64,000 nt of DNA from Astragalus membranaceus (Eukaryota; Streptophyta; Magnoliopsida; Fabales; Fabaceae). The stretch covers positions 54,232,751 through 54,296,750 of the forward strand of contig CM076851.1 of NCBI GenBank assembly GCA_039519185.1. The letters are read 5' to 3'. Shown here piece by piece: positions 33,237 to 45,083 of this stretch. Numbering within the stretch: position 1 is the stretch's first letter; every line of letters begins with the position of its first letter. The notes under the pieces are model-generated. The model did no database searches. It was not told where the DNA came from and was given only the letters and a program-made list of their open reading frames with translations. The position numbers and the translations under genes are program-made.

Positions 33237-36200
33237 TTAGAAAGAAATCACATTTAGTTGCCTTCTAAGTTTAGCAAAACCTTCACCTTTAAGAGCCTTG
33301 GTGAATATGTCAGCCACCTGATCCTTTGTTGAGCAGTAGTCCAATACTAGAACACCCTTAGCAACTTGTTCCCTAATGTAGTGGAACTTAGTTTCTATGT
33401 GTTTAGTTCTTCCATGTGATATTGGATTTTTGGCTAAGTTAATAGCTGACTTATTATCCATAAACAGAGTTATAGGATTAGTTAATTCTACACTTATTTC
33501 CTTAAGCAAGGTTTCTAACCAGGCTGCTTGGGTGGCAGCATGACATGCAGAAATGTATTCTGCTTCACATGATGACAGTGCCACAGTGGCCTGTTTCTTA
33601 GAGCTCCAGGAGATAGCAGCCCCTTGAAATAGGAACACATAACCACTTGTGCTTCTTCTGTCAACCTTGTCTCCACACCAATCTGAGTCACAGTAGCCAA
33701 CCAGCTTGTTATTACCTGTAGACCTGCCATTAGGAAAAAACAGACCATAGTTAGTGGTACCTTTTATATACCTTAGGATGCGCTTTGCAGCATTCAAATG
33801 AATCTGCAAAGGGCTGTTCATAAATCTACTGGTTATACCAGTAGCATAAAGTATATCAGGTCTACTGTGACACAAATATCTCAGTGACCCAATTATTTGT
33901 CTATAGAAAGTTGCATCAACTTTAGTAGCCTCTCCTTCTTCTATCTTAGTCAAGTTTCCTTCAGCTGGATTAATTGCAGGATTGCAATTTTCCAGTTCAA
34001 ACCTTTTTAAGATCTCATTGGCATATTTTTGCTGATGCAATATCATTCCTTCATTTACTCTTAGGAACTCCAACCCTAGGAAGTAGGTTAGTTTTCCCAA
34101 ATCTGTCATTTCAAATTCTTCTTTCATAGAAGATTTGAAATTTTCTACCTCTTTAGTACAACTACCAGTCACAAGTAGGTCATCCACATAAAGACATACA
34201 ACCAGCAAGTAGGAATTTAGGTTGCCCTTAACATAAACACCATACTCTGTGGTGCACCTAGTAAAGCCATTTTGAATAAAGAATCCATCAATCCTCTTAT
34301 TCTAGGCCCTAGGTGCCTGTTTTAATCCATACAATGCCTTATGCAAATGAAGCACATAGTCTTCCTTATTCTTGTCCACAAACCCAGGAGGTTGGCTTAT
34401 GTAAACCTCCTCCTCTAGAGGACCATTAAGAAATGCAGATTTCACATCTAGGTGGAACATTTCCCACCCTCTACTACAGGCTAGTACAGTCACTAGTCTA
34501 ATAGTCTCATGTCTAGCAACAGGGGCAAAAACTTCTGTGAAGTCAATGCCTTGTTTCTGTTGGAAGCCACGTGCCACCAGCCTTGCCTTGTATTTAACTA
34601 TGTTTCCATTAGGATCAAGCTTTAGTTTAAAAATCCATTTAACACTAATAGCTCTCTTTCCATTAGGCAACTTAGTTAAAGTCCAAGTTTTATTTTTTTC
34701 AATAGATTCCAGTTCCTCTAGCATAGCCACTTTCCACTCCTTGTTTTTTAGAGCTTCAGCATAGTCTAGAGGTTCAGAATCTGCCACCATAGCAAAATGG
34801 ATGATATCTCCATCATCATCCACCTCATTATCCCTTACTAGGTCATAATCAGCCAGCCTACTAGGTAGATTTCTGACTCTAGCAGGCCTAATAGGATTAT
34901 AAGCACCACCAGTTTCCTGTTGAACTATCTCAGGTGAGTTTGGCTCAACAGCATGTTCCTCAACTTGAACATCACCTTCAATAGGCTCATCATCACTTTC
35001 ATCATCATCAATTCCTTGATGATGTTCTGGTAACTTAGTGTTACCTTCATTAACCATAGCAGAACCAGTAGAGCCTGCTTGCTCCTTTTTATTCCAGTCC
35101 CATTCCTCATCCTCAAGTATAGTAACATCCCTTGATATTTCTAATTTTCCTGTTAGAGGATCAATTAGCCTGTAGGCACCAGTAGGGTGATAACCAACTA
35201 GTACCATAGGTTTGCTCTTGTCATCTAATTTCTTTCTCTTAGGATCAGGTATGTGTCCATAGGTTAATGATCCAAATACCCTTAGATGTGTGATACTAGG
35301 TTTATCCCCAGTCCACATTTCCTCAGGTACCTTATCATCTAAGCCTCTAGTAGGACACCTGTTAAGTAGATAAACAGCAGTAGAAACTGCTTCACCCCAT
35401 AGGTCTTTTGGGAGAGATTTTAATTTCATCATGCTTCTGGCCATGTCCAGAATTGTCCTGTTCCTTCTCTCTGCCACTCCATTGTGTTGTGGAGTGTAGG
35501 GAGAAGTAACCTCATGGACAATTCCATGACATGTACAGAAAGCTTCAAACTCTTTTGAAGTGAATTCTCCTCCCCCGTCTGATCTAAGGGTCTTAAGCAA
35601 GTTTCCACTTTGTTTTTCTACTAAGGCTTTAAAATCTTTGAACTTAGTTAAAGCCTCATCTTTTGTTTTGATCAGGTAGACCCATATCTTTCTTGAAAAC
35701 TCATCAATAAAGGATAAAAAATATTTGTTCCCCCCTTTTGAAATCACATCAAATGGGCCACATATGTCTGTGTAAACAACCTGTAGAAGATGTTTAGACC
35801 TTAGTTTTAAATCTGTCTTGAACATCTTCCTGGGTTGTTTACCCAACAGACAAGTGGTACATGCACTAATAGGTTTCTCAATCTTAGGTAAACCTTCCAC
35901 TAGGCCTTTAGAACTAAGATTTTGAAGACCCTTATAGTTTAGATGCCCATATCTCCTATGCCATAGAACACTTTCAAGATCAGTGGTAGCACTGAGGCAT
36001 TCTGCCTCTATAGTGCTAATGCTGGTCTTAAAAGTTCTGTTCTTAGCCAATTGAGAAGTTAAAATCAGTTTATCTTTTTTATCAAAAATTTTGAGTTTAA
36101 GGTCTTTCATAATAACTGAAAATCCCCCCTCTATAAGTTGCCCTAAGCTAATTAGGTTGCAGCTCATACCTGGGACATAGTACACATTATGAATAGTGAC

Positions 36201-37439
36201 TACCTGACCATCCTCTTTCTTCAACAGTATGTTGCCCATACCTGTTGCTTGTAAAGACCTATCATTGGCACATCTGATGGTAGTCCTTTTGTTAGGGTTG
36301 AAATCCACTAGCCAATCTTTGTTACCTGTAAGGTGATTAGAACAAGCAGAATCCAAATACCATATCTCTGTAATGCAGCTCCCATCACTCTTAGTTACCA
36401 CTAGTGCAACATAGTCTTTACCTTTTTTAAATTCAATGTTAGTTACCTTAGTTTCTGCCCTAGGTGTAGGTTTAAGGTTATCACTTATAGCACTAAACAC
36501 TACATTACTGTCAGAATCAGAATCCTCTTTTGCAACATTAGCTTCTGTTTCTGATTTAGACTTATTCCTGGTTGGGCATTCAGTGGCATAATGCCCAAAT
36601 TTATCACACCTATAACATTGAACCTTAGATTTATCCTTCTTCTTAGAATCACCCTTATTCTTAGAATTAGGTTTAGATTTAGGCTTATTTTTGTTAGAGC
36701 TAGGTTTAGAGGAAGACTTACTGTTGCCAGGCTTTGAGCCTTTCTTACCTTTGCCTTTTGTGAAGAAGGCAGTGTCTTCATCATCACTGTCTTCATTGAG
36801 TAGATTGAGCCGTATCTCCTTGGCTTCTAATCTACTTTGCAGCTGCTCAACCTTCAAGTCCTCTACCCTTAGAGTGTCTTCAAGGCTGTTCACTGCAACA
36901 TAGTATTTCTTAGTTAGAGATCTTAGGATTTTCCTGCAAACCTCTTCATCAGTAAATGTATGACCATTTAAGGTCATGGCATTAGTTATTTTCTTCACAC
37001 GACCACAGTAGGTCACAACATCCTCATCACATTTCATCCTTAAGGTTTCAAACTGAGCCTTAAGAGCTTCCAGCTTTTCTTTCTTAGCCTCAGTTGAACC
37101 ATTGTAGTAGGAATCAAGAGTATCCCAAGCTTGCTTGGCACTCTCAATTCCCCTAACTCTATCAAAATTACTATCATCTAATCATATATGAATTAGATGT
37201 AATGCTTTCCAGTCTTTCTGGGTTTCTTCTTCAAATTTTGCATCATCTTCTGCAGTAGCAGGTGCTGTCACTGGTGTCACACCATCTCTGACAACCTTTA
37301 GTACTCCCTGGCAGCCAAAAACTGCCTTCATTTGGTGGCACCATCTATCCCAATTCTTTCCATTTAGGATGGGAATTTGAGCCCCAAAACTAGGATGTGT
37401 TTGCATATCCTTAGACATATTAAAACTGAAACACTTCAC
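33237..37439 (-). pseudogene. gag-pol: Ty1-copia gag-pol polyprotein, body 2, same two stops
   Basis: Same 1401-codon layout as body 1, shifted by 5823 bp. The stops are at the equivalent codons (TGA 37182-37184, TAG 34302-34304). I see only three amino-acid differences from body 1: Ile for Val in the DLKL(I/V)FDKK stretch, Thr for Ile before DLESVLWH, and Gly for Ser before ITSRFMNS. The identical breaks show that the copies share an already defective ancestor. Confidence 0.93.
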
Positions 37440-37538
37440 ACACAGTTAGTTTTTTTTCAAAAAGAATAGAAAGAAACTTTAAAGAGAACACAAGAATTGA
37501 GTAGAGATTAGAGTATATGCCCTGGATCGTTTATAGTA

Positions 37539-37550
37539 GCTCTGATACCA
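37539..37550 (-). other. Copia primer-binding site, body 2
   Basis: TGGTATCAGAGC on the minus strand directly abuts LTR 3. Confidence 0.88.
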
Positions 37551-38872
37551 TGTTGAATTTTTGCTCACTTTCTATATTGAATTTGCAGGAGGGTGTACCA
37601 TAACACTGAGGGGGGTGTAACTTGTAAGGCCCAGCTTTTACTTACAGCCCAGCCCAATGATGCAGATGGTGCAGAGATGATCAAACAATCGTTTTTGTTG
37701 CTCCCTGCGCACCCGAACCCGGTTGAGTAATTGCAACACGCGGGTCGTGCTTGACCCGAGGTATATATGCTGTGTTTATTCTCTCTTCTCAGAATAATCA
37801 AGAAACCCTAACTCTCTTTCTTGATTCTCCGTTCTCTTCTTCTCTCTTCTCTCACTCGAACCTTGCTGCACCGTAGCTCTCACCACCGGTGATTGAAGCT
37901 GCGGTTCAGCTTGATTTCTGGTCAATGATGATCTCTGGTGATGATGAAACAAAACCCTCTTTGGTTTTGCTCTGAATCAAAACGCTGAGACCACAAACTC
38001 CTCTTCTCACTTCGCGATGAACAGCAAACCCTAGTTTGCTCAGAAACGCTTGATCTCTTCGATCAAGCTCACGATCCACCTTCCTTCAGGTAGACCTCCT
38101 TCTTCTTGTGAGTTTTTCTTTGATTTCTTTGATTTACACACTGTTCACGAAACCCTAACTTTGAATCTTCTTGATTTCTGCAGGTGTGGGTGTGATACGG
38201 TTTGAGACAAGATCAAACAAAGGTAAAATCACACTCTCTTGTGATTTCTCACCCTCTGTTCTCTTTCTTGAATAAAACCTAATCACTATTGTTTTTGTTG
38301 CATGAACTTGTTGAGTTTCAACTTGAACCTCAACCCAGAATACCTTCTTTACGCGTTAGCCTTCACGAACACTCTTCTAAAGGTAACCAGAACCCTTTCT
38401 TCAGCTTGTTCCTTTCTCTTATTTGTTTCTGTCACAGAAACCCTTTATCTAACTATTGTTTTTCTTATTTCTTGCAAGGTATGATCACACTTTGATTACA
38501 CAACCAGAAACTCTCAAACAATTTGGTAGATGATTGGAAATGAGGATGGAGCAACGTTCACAGAAAGTTGTAAAGAAGAAAGTAGACCTTTTTTTTTATT
38601 TAAAAGTAAACTATTTCATTCATATATGTTGTATGTACATATGTATGCTTTATATAGCATTCTCTGGAAAAGATATAGCTGTTAGAGGTTGGTTGTTACT
38701 AGTTTAACAACCAAGGTTTGTTACATAACAAACTTGAATAGACTTTTAGGTTAGTTATAACCAATTTGAATATTCTGTTATGTTAGTTAACAAGGCAGCC
38801 AAACAGCTTCTTATTTAAATAGCCAACGGCTATATATTTAAATTAAAGTAGGTTTTGATTATAAACTCAATA
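37551..38872 (-). repeat. Copia LTR 3 (5' terminal in element sense)
   Basis: A 1322-bp LTR ending TCAATA, followed by target copy AAAAC at 38873-38877. On the plus strand it also carries a TATA-like 'gtatatatgc' (37761-37770) followed by CT-rich, AAACCCTA-containing sequence with several AG|GT junctions, like a host 5' untranslated region. Confidence 0.92.
38648..38656 (-). promoter_or_regulatory. TATA-like box of the copia 5' LTR
   Basis: The minus strand reads TATATAAAG within 'atgctatataaagcatac', about 220 bp into the LTR in element sense. It is conserved in all three LTRs. Confidence 0.55.
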
Positions 38873-38877
38873 AAAAC

Positions 38878-39614
38878 AACAAACAAAATGTGAAACTAAA
38901 TTGGTTTAGCTAATTCCCATGTTTTAAGCATAATTTAATAATTCACTTAAAAAAAAGCATAATTTAATACTCATAATACAAGTAATATTCCAAACTGTTT
39001 CATAAGACTTACTTATTTTGTTGTTGTTTATACGAAGTAAACCCAGACAATGAAACAGTGAAAAGAATCGCAGTACCCTGCACAGCAGTAGAAAATGAGA
39101 AAGGCAGAAAATCTCGTGGGGATAGCATAATATTCTAAACTGTTTCATAAGACTCACTTATTTTGTCTGTGACGACTGTTTTATAAGATACTGGAGATCT
39201 TTATAGGGATCCATCCAGGCCAGCCCGACAGAAAGAAAATAGCAATGAAATCACGTGATCCAAAGGAAAAAACAAAAACAATAGCTTTTCAATTCTAGTG
39301 TTAAAACACCCTCGAATTTATGTGTTGGTACAATGAGATCCAAGTGTGTGCTAGTTACAAAATATAATTTTATTATTAACAATAAGTATTTTATTTTTCA
39401 ATTTTAAAAGATATTTACAATATAATTATTGTAATTAAATTAGAATATCATAAAATATTTATGTTATAAAGATTGTAATAATTTGTGATAAAAGTAATGA
39501 TTTCCGACGGACAAAATTAATGTATTATATAAACTTGGTTTGAAGGTTCTCAAAGAATAAACAATTTTGATATACGAGAAAAACCGAAAAATATATTTTG
39601 TATATTGGTTTATT
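38878..39614. other. A/T-rich stretch with a short direct repeat
   Basis: No supported gene. A ~30-bp string 'aaactgtttcataagact...acttattttg' occurs at 38993 and again at 39136, about 142 bp apart. Otherwise low-complexity A/T. Confidence 0.5.
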
Positions 39615-39705
39615 TTAGTGTTTTTTTGTATAGGCAATATTAGTGGGGGTGGGGGAAATGTTAGTTTCCACGGGTTGAACTCGAGACCTCATTCTTGCAC
39701 TCCTT
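39615..39705 (-). mobile_element. SINE 3' part, separated from its head by a DNA transposon
   Basis: The minus strand continues the SINE head at 43144-43186 after removal of 39706-43133 and one copy of TGCACTCCTT. It contains B-box-like GAGTTCAACCC and ends in an A-rich tail. Together the parts give a ~150-bp tRNA-derived SINE. Confidence 0.7.
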
Positions 39706-42700
39706 TGGGGTCTGTTTGGGAGCTTTTGAGGGGAAGGGAGGGGAGAGGAAGGGAAGGGAGGGGAAGTGAGGAGGAGGGGAGAATTAACCTTTCTCTTGTT
39801 TGGATGTCAACAATGGTGAAGAGAAGGGAGATGGGAGGTTGGACTATGCAAATAGACAATTTTATCCTTTTTTTATTAAATTCTCACAGTGATGTACTGG
39901 ACGTTGTGTTTGATAGTATTTTTAATGAATTATTAATGCTTCATCTCCTTTTCATTGCTTACTTTTTAAATATTTTTTTACAACATTTTTTTTATAAAAT
40001 TAACGTTGCTAACTAACCACCATTTGTTTTTACTCTTTAACTCCAACGTTTCTTTTTTTATTAACCAGCAATTTGTATTGCACATACACTTTTTTTATCT
40101 ACCTTCTAACAATTACCCATACACTTTTTTATCAAAGTAAATTATATATACACATTTTTTACCAAAAACACAAAAAACTTGAAATTCAATATTTCCAAAA
40201 TATTAGAAAATTCAAAATGAGATAATGTTCATCAAACTCAAAATTACAAAGACATTGTTTTTGAATAAAATAGACAATAGTCGACTTCAAATAAACTTGC
40301 ATAAACATCTATTACCTGCACCTAAAAGAAAACACATGATATGTCAACAAAGCAAAACATAATGTCGAAAACCTATGCAAGTAAAATATTTATAAATTAC
40401 ATGTAACATAAATTACCTTGACGTACCAACTTGATTGAACATTATTTCGGTTAGAAAATTCTTCTGCCTACAAGAAACCAGAACCTATATTCAACAGTTA
40501 TAGGTTCTCCTCCTTGCAAATTTAATAGCTGCTTCATTGGCAAACAATTTGCTTCATCTTGTGTGGCTATGATGCTTGAAGCCCCATGCTCAGTAAAACT
40601 CCTAGGCCATTATAGCACAGAAAAGAGCTGCAGGTTTGATGAGTACAAGACACAAGAGTAATAGTCATCTTCCAAAAAGTGAGTAGCACAACATTAGCAA
40701 AATGGAGATGGGTGACTATGTTGTTAAATCCCTTCCTAATTGAACACTAGAATCATGCTTGTACTCAGATGACCCTTGTACTCATATCCTTTTCCACATT
40801 GCTTGTTGTTGCATTGCCATAATTACCTGCTCCTAAATGACAATATAGGGTCAAGAATCAAGCTTGCAATCAACAAGAACCCTATACTCAAACAGAAAAT
40901 AATCAACAAGAACCCTATATTCAGCAGTTATTGAATCAACTACAAGAAACCAGAACCTTATTCAATTATTTAGCACTAACAGATTTACTAAAAATTACTA
41001 AACACAACTACTGATCAGTTTCTTTTTGGATCTATCTATCACACTCATGTGTTCTCCAAGTCCAACATCTATCTCAAACATATATGAAAGAAACTCCAAA
41101 AAAACAAATCAACTCAAAATAAACATTGCAGATAGTGTTAAATTGCAGATAGTGTTAAATAACAAATCAAATGCAGAACAAGTTATAAAGCAAGAGAATA
41201 TGTGCAATTCCATCTATCCCAATAACACGTATACACTCTTTCAAAAACTACACATGAAATGATCAGTGATGGTAGTCTAAGACAGATAATCTCATGGTTT
41301 AAATCAAAGTGAAAACAGAAGTTAAAGTCTAGCTTAATAACAACTGATACAAGCTTTATAAATCAACTTGTTCAGTTGGTTAATATGTAACAGAAAAATA
41401 ACAGACAACAACAATTCAGCAGATTAGTGGCACTGCTAAACCCCAAATTAATATCAACAGCAAATGGTTCTTGCTGATGTACACAACCCAGGTTATTGAT
41501 AAAAGCAAGAGTTCTAGTATCACTACTTTGTAATTTTGTTATATCAGAGAAGCCTGCATAGGAGGGATGATGCAAATTAGCAAGAGACAGTAAACCTCAA
41601 AGAGACAACTAAGTTGTGACTACCCAAAACTGATACTTGAAGTTAAAAGCTTATACCATGATTACCCAAATTCACTTATACCATGAACTTAACAAAGAGC
41701 TGACTATCCTACATGGTATTTTAAAAGCATAAGCTAAAGCTGCAGAAATACAATAGCAGAAAGGAATATGCAAAGAGAAAATGCTGTCAACCATACACCT
41801 TTGTAACAGTCAAATGAGAAAGAAATACAAGTTAGTTAATCATCACAAAAATACATCACAATGCAATCATTACCAAATTCTGATAAAGGTTAGTCTTAAA
41901 TGATTCATAATGACTAGATTTAGTTATGCAATTCAGTTGTCATTTATAAACATCCTGTCAATTGTTCAACTTTCAAACCAGTATCACTACCATGTAAACA
42001 AGTTAGTATGATTAATTATTAGAGAAATAATACAGATATTAACAGAACAATTTTCACAGAAGTAATAATTTGAACTATAAGTATATAACAAATTAAAGAA
42101 TACAAATTAGAAACCAAAACTCACACATCAGACATGTGAAATTCACATTGCTGCTAACAATTTAAAGAGTTTCTAGAATACAAGGGTTCCTAGATATCCC
42201 AAATACAATGAACTGGAATGTATGCTATCATTTTCCTATCATTTCAATTTTAACTCAATAGATATAACTAGTTGCTGAAACATAGAACAAAATCACTACA
42301 ACGAGTAGGTGATGCAGAGAATCATAGAACCATGAAAAATAACTCTTAAAAATGATTATGAGACAGATTCTACTATAACAGTAACCCAATCAAAGTCATA
42401 TTCTACTGAAATATATCAAAACAAGAAGTAAATAACACACCTGAGTTGATTTAGCAAACACCTTCCACCATTGCATCAAGTCTCACTCAAGCAAGCTTCA
42501 CTGACCTAGATTTACGAAGAAATGGGGAATCAAATAATCAATTTCAACAATAAATAGTCCAAATCTGAAAAATCTGGAGAGAAATTGAGAGAAATCGAAA
42601 TGGAGAGAAAAAGAGATTGAGAGAGAGAGATTCACGAACCTGATCGAAAGATGACAGAGAAATGCCGAAGAGAGATCAAGAAGCGCAGAGAGAGACAGAG

Positions 42701-43133
42701 ATCAAGAGACGCTGAGAGAGAGAGAGAGAGAGACGAGAATGAGAGATGGAAGAAAATCAGAAATCAAGAAATCACGAACCAGAGAGAGATCGCAGAGACA
42801 GAGATCGCACAGAGAGAGACGCTGGAGAGAGATCTTGCAGAGAGAGAGATCGACGAAGACGTTGGGAGATTGGGAGAATCCGTGAAATTAGGGTTATGGC
42901 TGTTTTTGGAATTTTTGAGTTTTACCAAGGGCAGTTTTGTCAATTCATAGCATTATCCCTCCAAAACCCCCCAATTTGGGGGAATGCGAAAATGGACCAC
43001 GAGGAGGGGTTAGGAGGGCTGGTAAAAAAACCCCCAAACCTTTCCCTAATTTTTTTAAACTCCCAAACAATGGGTTCTTTCCCCACAAGCCTCCCCTTCC
43101 CCTCCCAACTCCCCCTCCCAAACAGACCATTGG
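39706..43133. mobile_element. 3.4-kb TIR DNA transposon with G-rich ends, no transposase seen
   Basis: Ends share the inverted repeat GGTCTGTTTGGGAG, each continuing into G-rich sequence (left AGGGGAAGGGAGGGGAG-type, right its complement). The flanking direct repeat TGCACTCCTT (39696-39705 and 43134-43143) is 9-10 bp and sits in a split SINE whose continuity confirms the insertion. A 9-10 bp duplication suggests a Mutator-like element, but the superfamily is not proven and hAT (8 bp) is an alternative. No transposase motif is visible. The right part on the minus strand looks like a plant 5' untranslated region: 'cataaccctaatt', long CT-rich tracts, and a possible AG|GT junction near 42640. 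Confidence 0.75.
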
Positions 43134-43143
43134 TGCACTCCTT

Positions 43144-43186
43144 CGGTATCCCTTAGCTCGCCAACTGAGCTACCTACTTGGGATGG
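43144..43186 (-). mobile_element. SINE 5' head (tRNA-like)
   Basis: The minus strand has A-box TAGCTCAGTTGGCGAGC preceded by CATCCCAAGTAGG. It is not a tRNA gene: no acceptor pairing and no anticodon arm. Confidence 0.7.
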
Positions 43187-43495
43187 TTCAGACACAGTGT
43201 TGTCAAAACCTTGGGGAGCAAACCCAATATTGAATTGCATCAGAGGTCCACCAGAATTTGCTTTCAAGGCAGAGGCTTTTGCCACGTCACAACTTCTTCT
43301 TCTTTTCCTTTTATTTCTAACTATATTTATTGAACCAATATTTCCAACACTATGTCCCTTCGATTGTTTTATGGCTGCCAGTGGTATTTGTAATCTACAG
43401 GCGTGCATGGAATTTGAGGAAGTACTATGTCACAGAGATCTTATATTAGATGTCTCCTACCTCTGTATATTTTGATCCCACCACGTTGTTTCAAC
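43187..43495. other. Unassigned stretch
   Basis: A 92-codon plus-strand frame (43197-43475) starts MLSKPWGANPILNC. It has a hydrophobic LLLLFLLFL segment but no recognised family and no clear promoter. It could be a gene fragment or chance. Confidence 0.3.
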
Positions 43496-45075
43496 CAGGG
43501 GCGATTTTAGGGCCCAGCTAGCCCGGGCACGCGCCCAGGCTCAACTTCTACTTTGTTTGTAAAGCCCCCAACCCAATAGCTGATTTTTAGTCATAACCAG
43601 GGGCAAAAATAGTAAAACAGTGGGTGTGAAATAAAAAAAGAATGGTCCAGCCCAATGTAAAAAAAAGTAAAACCCAAAAACTAAATGAAACCCAAAAGCC
43701 CAATATATATAAAAAACTAAATAAAATAAACAAAGCAATTAAGCAAACACAACACATTCTTCTCTTTTCTCACGACAAACAGAACTCCCCCCCCCCCCCC
43801 AATTTCCTCTCTTCTCTCACGACACTCTCCCTCTCCTTTTCTTCTTCTTTTCACTTCAAGTAGTCCAATCCAAGCTTAAATCATTTACATTTGAGCTCTA
43901 TTTTAAGGAAAACCAACTTATTCATCTCTTTGGGTAGTATTTTGGAGTTAGGGTTTTTGCTCTAAAAAGAGGGAAAAGTACCCACACATTCAATGTTACT
44001 CTTTGAAGTTATTTGAGGTATATTCCTAATCCCTACTCTTTATTCCAAATAAATTATTGAGACATTAGTTTGTGTAGAATTGTTGATTCTTTTTTAGTTT
44101 GTGTAAATTATTGCGTTGGACTCTTTGAAGTTATTGAGACATTAGTTTGTGTAGAATTGTTGATTCTTTTTTAGTTTCCTTATATGTTGATCATTATTTG
44201 TTTTTTACATAGTTTCTTTTTTTGGATCATAAAATTTGTTAGATGAGGAGGTTTTTGGTACCTAGAAGTTCTATTGAGAATGCGAATGTTGTGCAACCGG
44301 AAGCCGAAGTAGAAATACCAATTCGGGGTCGTTCAAGAAAAGAAGGGAGAACTATCACTAATCTTCACCATTATCGTGCAGAGATTTTTTATGTTGCTAT
44401 TGACAAAATATGTGTGGAGATGGATCACCGGTTTAGTGAAGGAAGTAACAATGTGCTGAATTGCTTCTCATGTCTTGACCCCAAGAACTCTTTCTCAAGG
44501 TTTGATATTGATAAACTTGCTCGTCTTGCTGATATTTATCATGCTGACTTTTCTGATGATGATCGTGGAACAATAAGAGAGCAACTTGACAATTATGTAC
44601 ATCACATGAAAATGCATGCTTCCTTTACTTCTTGTGAAGATATTGAAAGTTTGGCTATGAAGATGGTTCAAACTCAGAAACATTTGGTATTTCCATTGGT
44701 CTACAAACTCATTGAGTTGGCTTTGCTGTTGCCGGTGTCGACAGCATCCGTTGAAAGAGCTTTTTCAGCAATGAAGATTATCAAGTCTAAATTACGCAAC
44801 AAGATCAACGATGAGTGGTTCAATGACTTGATGATATGTTACACCGAGCGGGAGATATTCAAGTCACTTCGAGATGTTGATATTATGCGAACATTCACCC
44901 GAAAGAAGTCTCGGAAAGGGCATTTACCTCCTAATTTTATTTAGCACTCTATTGACAGGTTAGATTTCATCTCTCCTATTTAGCACACTTTATGATTATG
45001 TATATATTATGTCATATGTAAATTGGCGGGAAATTTTCTTGCCCAGGCTCTAGAAAAATCCTGGCTTCGCCACTG
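43496..45075 (+). mobile_element. Internally deleted hAT transposon
   Basis: A 1580-bp element. The left end is CAGGGGCGATTTTAGG and the right end, inverted, is CAGTGGCGAAGCCAGG, matching the hAT rule CAGNGGCG. A perfect 8-bp target duplication GTTTCAAC flanks it (43488-43495 and 45076-45083). It carries one frame with the hAT dimerisation domain. It is much shorter than autonomous members, so it is non-autonomous. Confidence 0.93.
44243..44944 (+). pseudogene. Truncated hAT transposase (C-terminal dimerisation domain kept)
   Basis: A 233-residue open frame. The first ~35 residues (MRRFLVPRSSIENANV...) look like a transposase N-terminus. They are joined directly to the last third of a transposase of the zinc-finger MYM/TTF-type hAT group. 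The BED/TTF zinc finger and most of the RNase H-like catalytic core are missing. The hAT dimerisation domain is intact at about residues 155-210, with LLPVSTASVERAFSAMK and RNKINDEWFNDLMICYTER. It cannot be a catalytic transposase but could in principle dimerise with one. A CT-rich 5' region and an AG just before ATG suggest a former splice acceptor. Confidence 0.88.
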
Positions 45076-45083
45076 GTTTCAAC

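Larger units (their letters stand above)
25905..38872 (-). mobile_element. Tandem Ty1-copia array: LTR-body-LTR-body-LTR
   Basis: Three 1322-bp LTRs (25905-27226, 31728-33049, 37551-38872) alternate with two 4501-bp bodies, giving an exact 5823-bp period. The outer target duplication is AAAAC (25900-25904 and 38873-38877), and no duplication flanks the middle LTR. LTR ends are TGTTGA and TCAATA. Each body has an iMet primer site (TGGTATCAGAGC) against its upstream LTR. The two bodies and LTRs differ at only a handful of positions. One insertion followed by unequal exchange between LTRs, or insertion of a concatemer, explains the structure. The lineage looks Tork/Tnt1-like from polyprotein motifs. 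Confidence 0.92.

Noticed and set aside
42651..43156. Arg/Glu-rich frames
   Set aside because: GA-rich leader-like sequence inside the TIR element; better explained as the opposite strand of a CT-rich leader.
43144..43186. tRNA gene
   Set aside because: Only an A-box-like half of a tRNA head; no foldable acceptor or anticodon arm; fits a SINE.
43197..43475. 92-residue ORF as a host gene
   Set aside because: No recognised family, no promoter or codon signal seen; listed only as unassigned.
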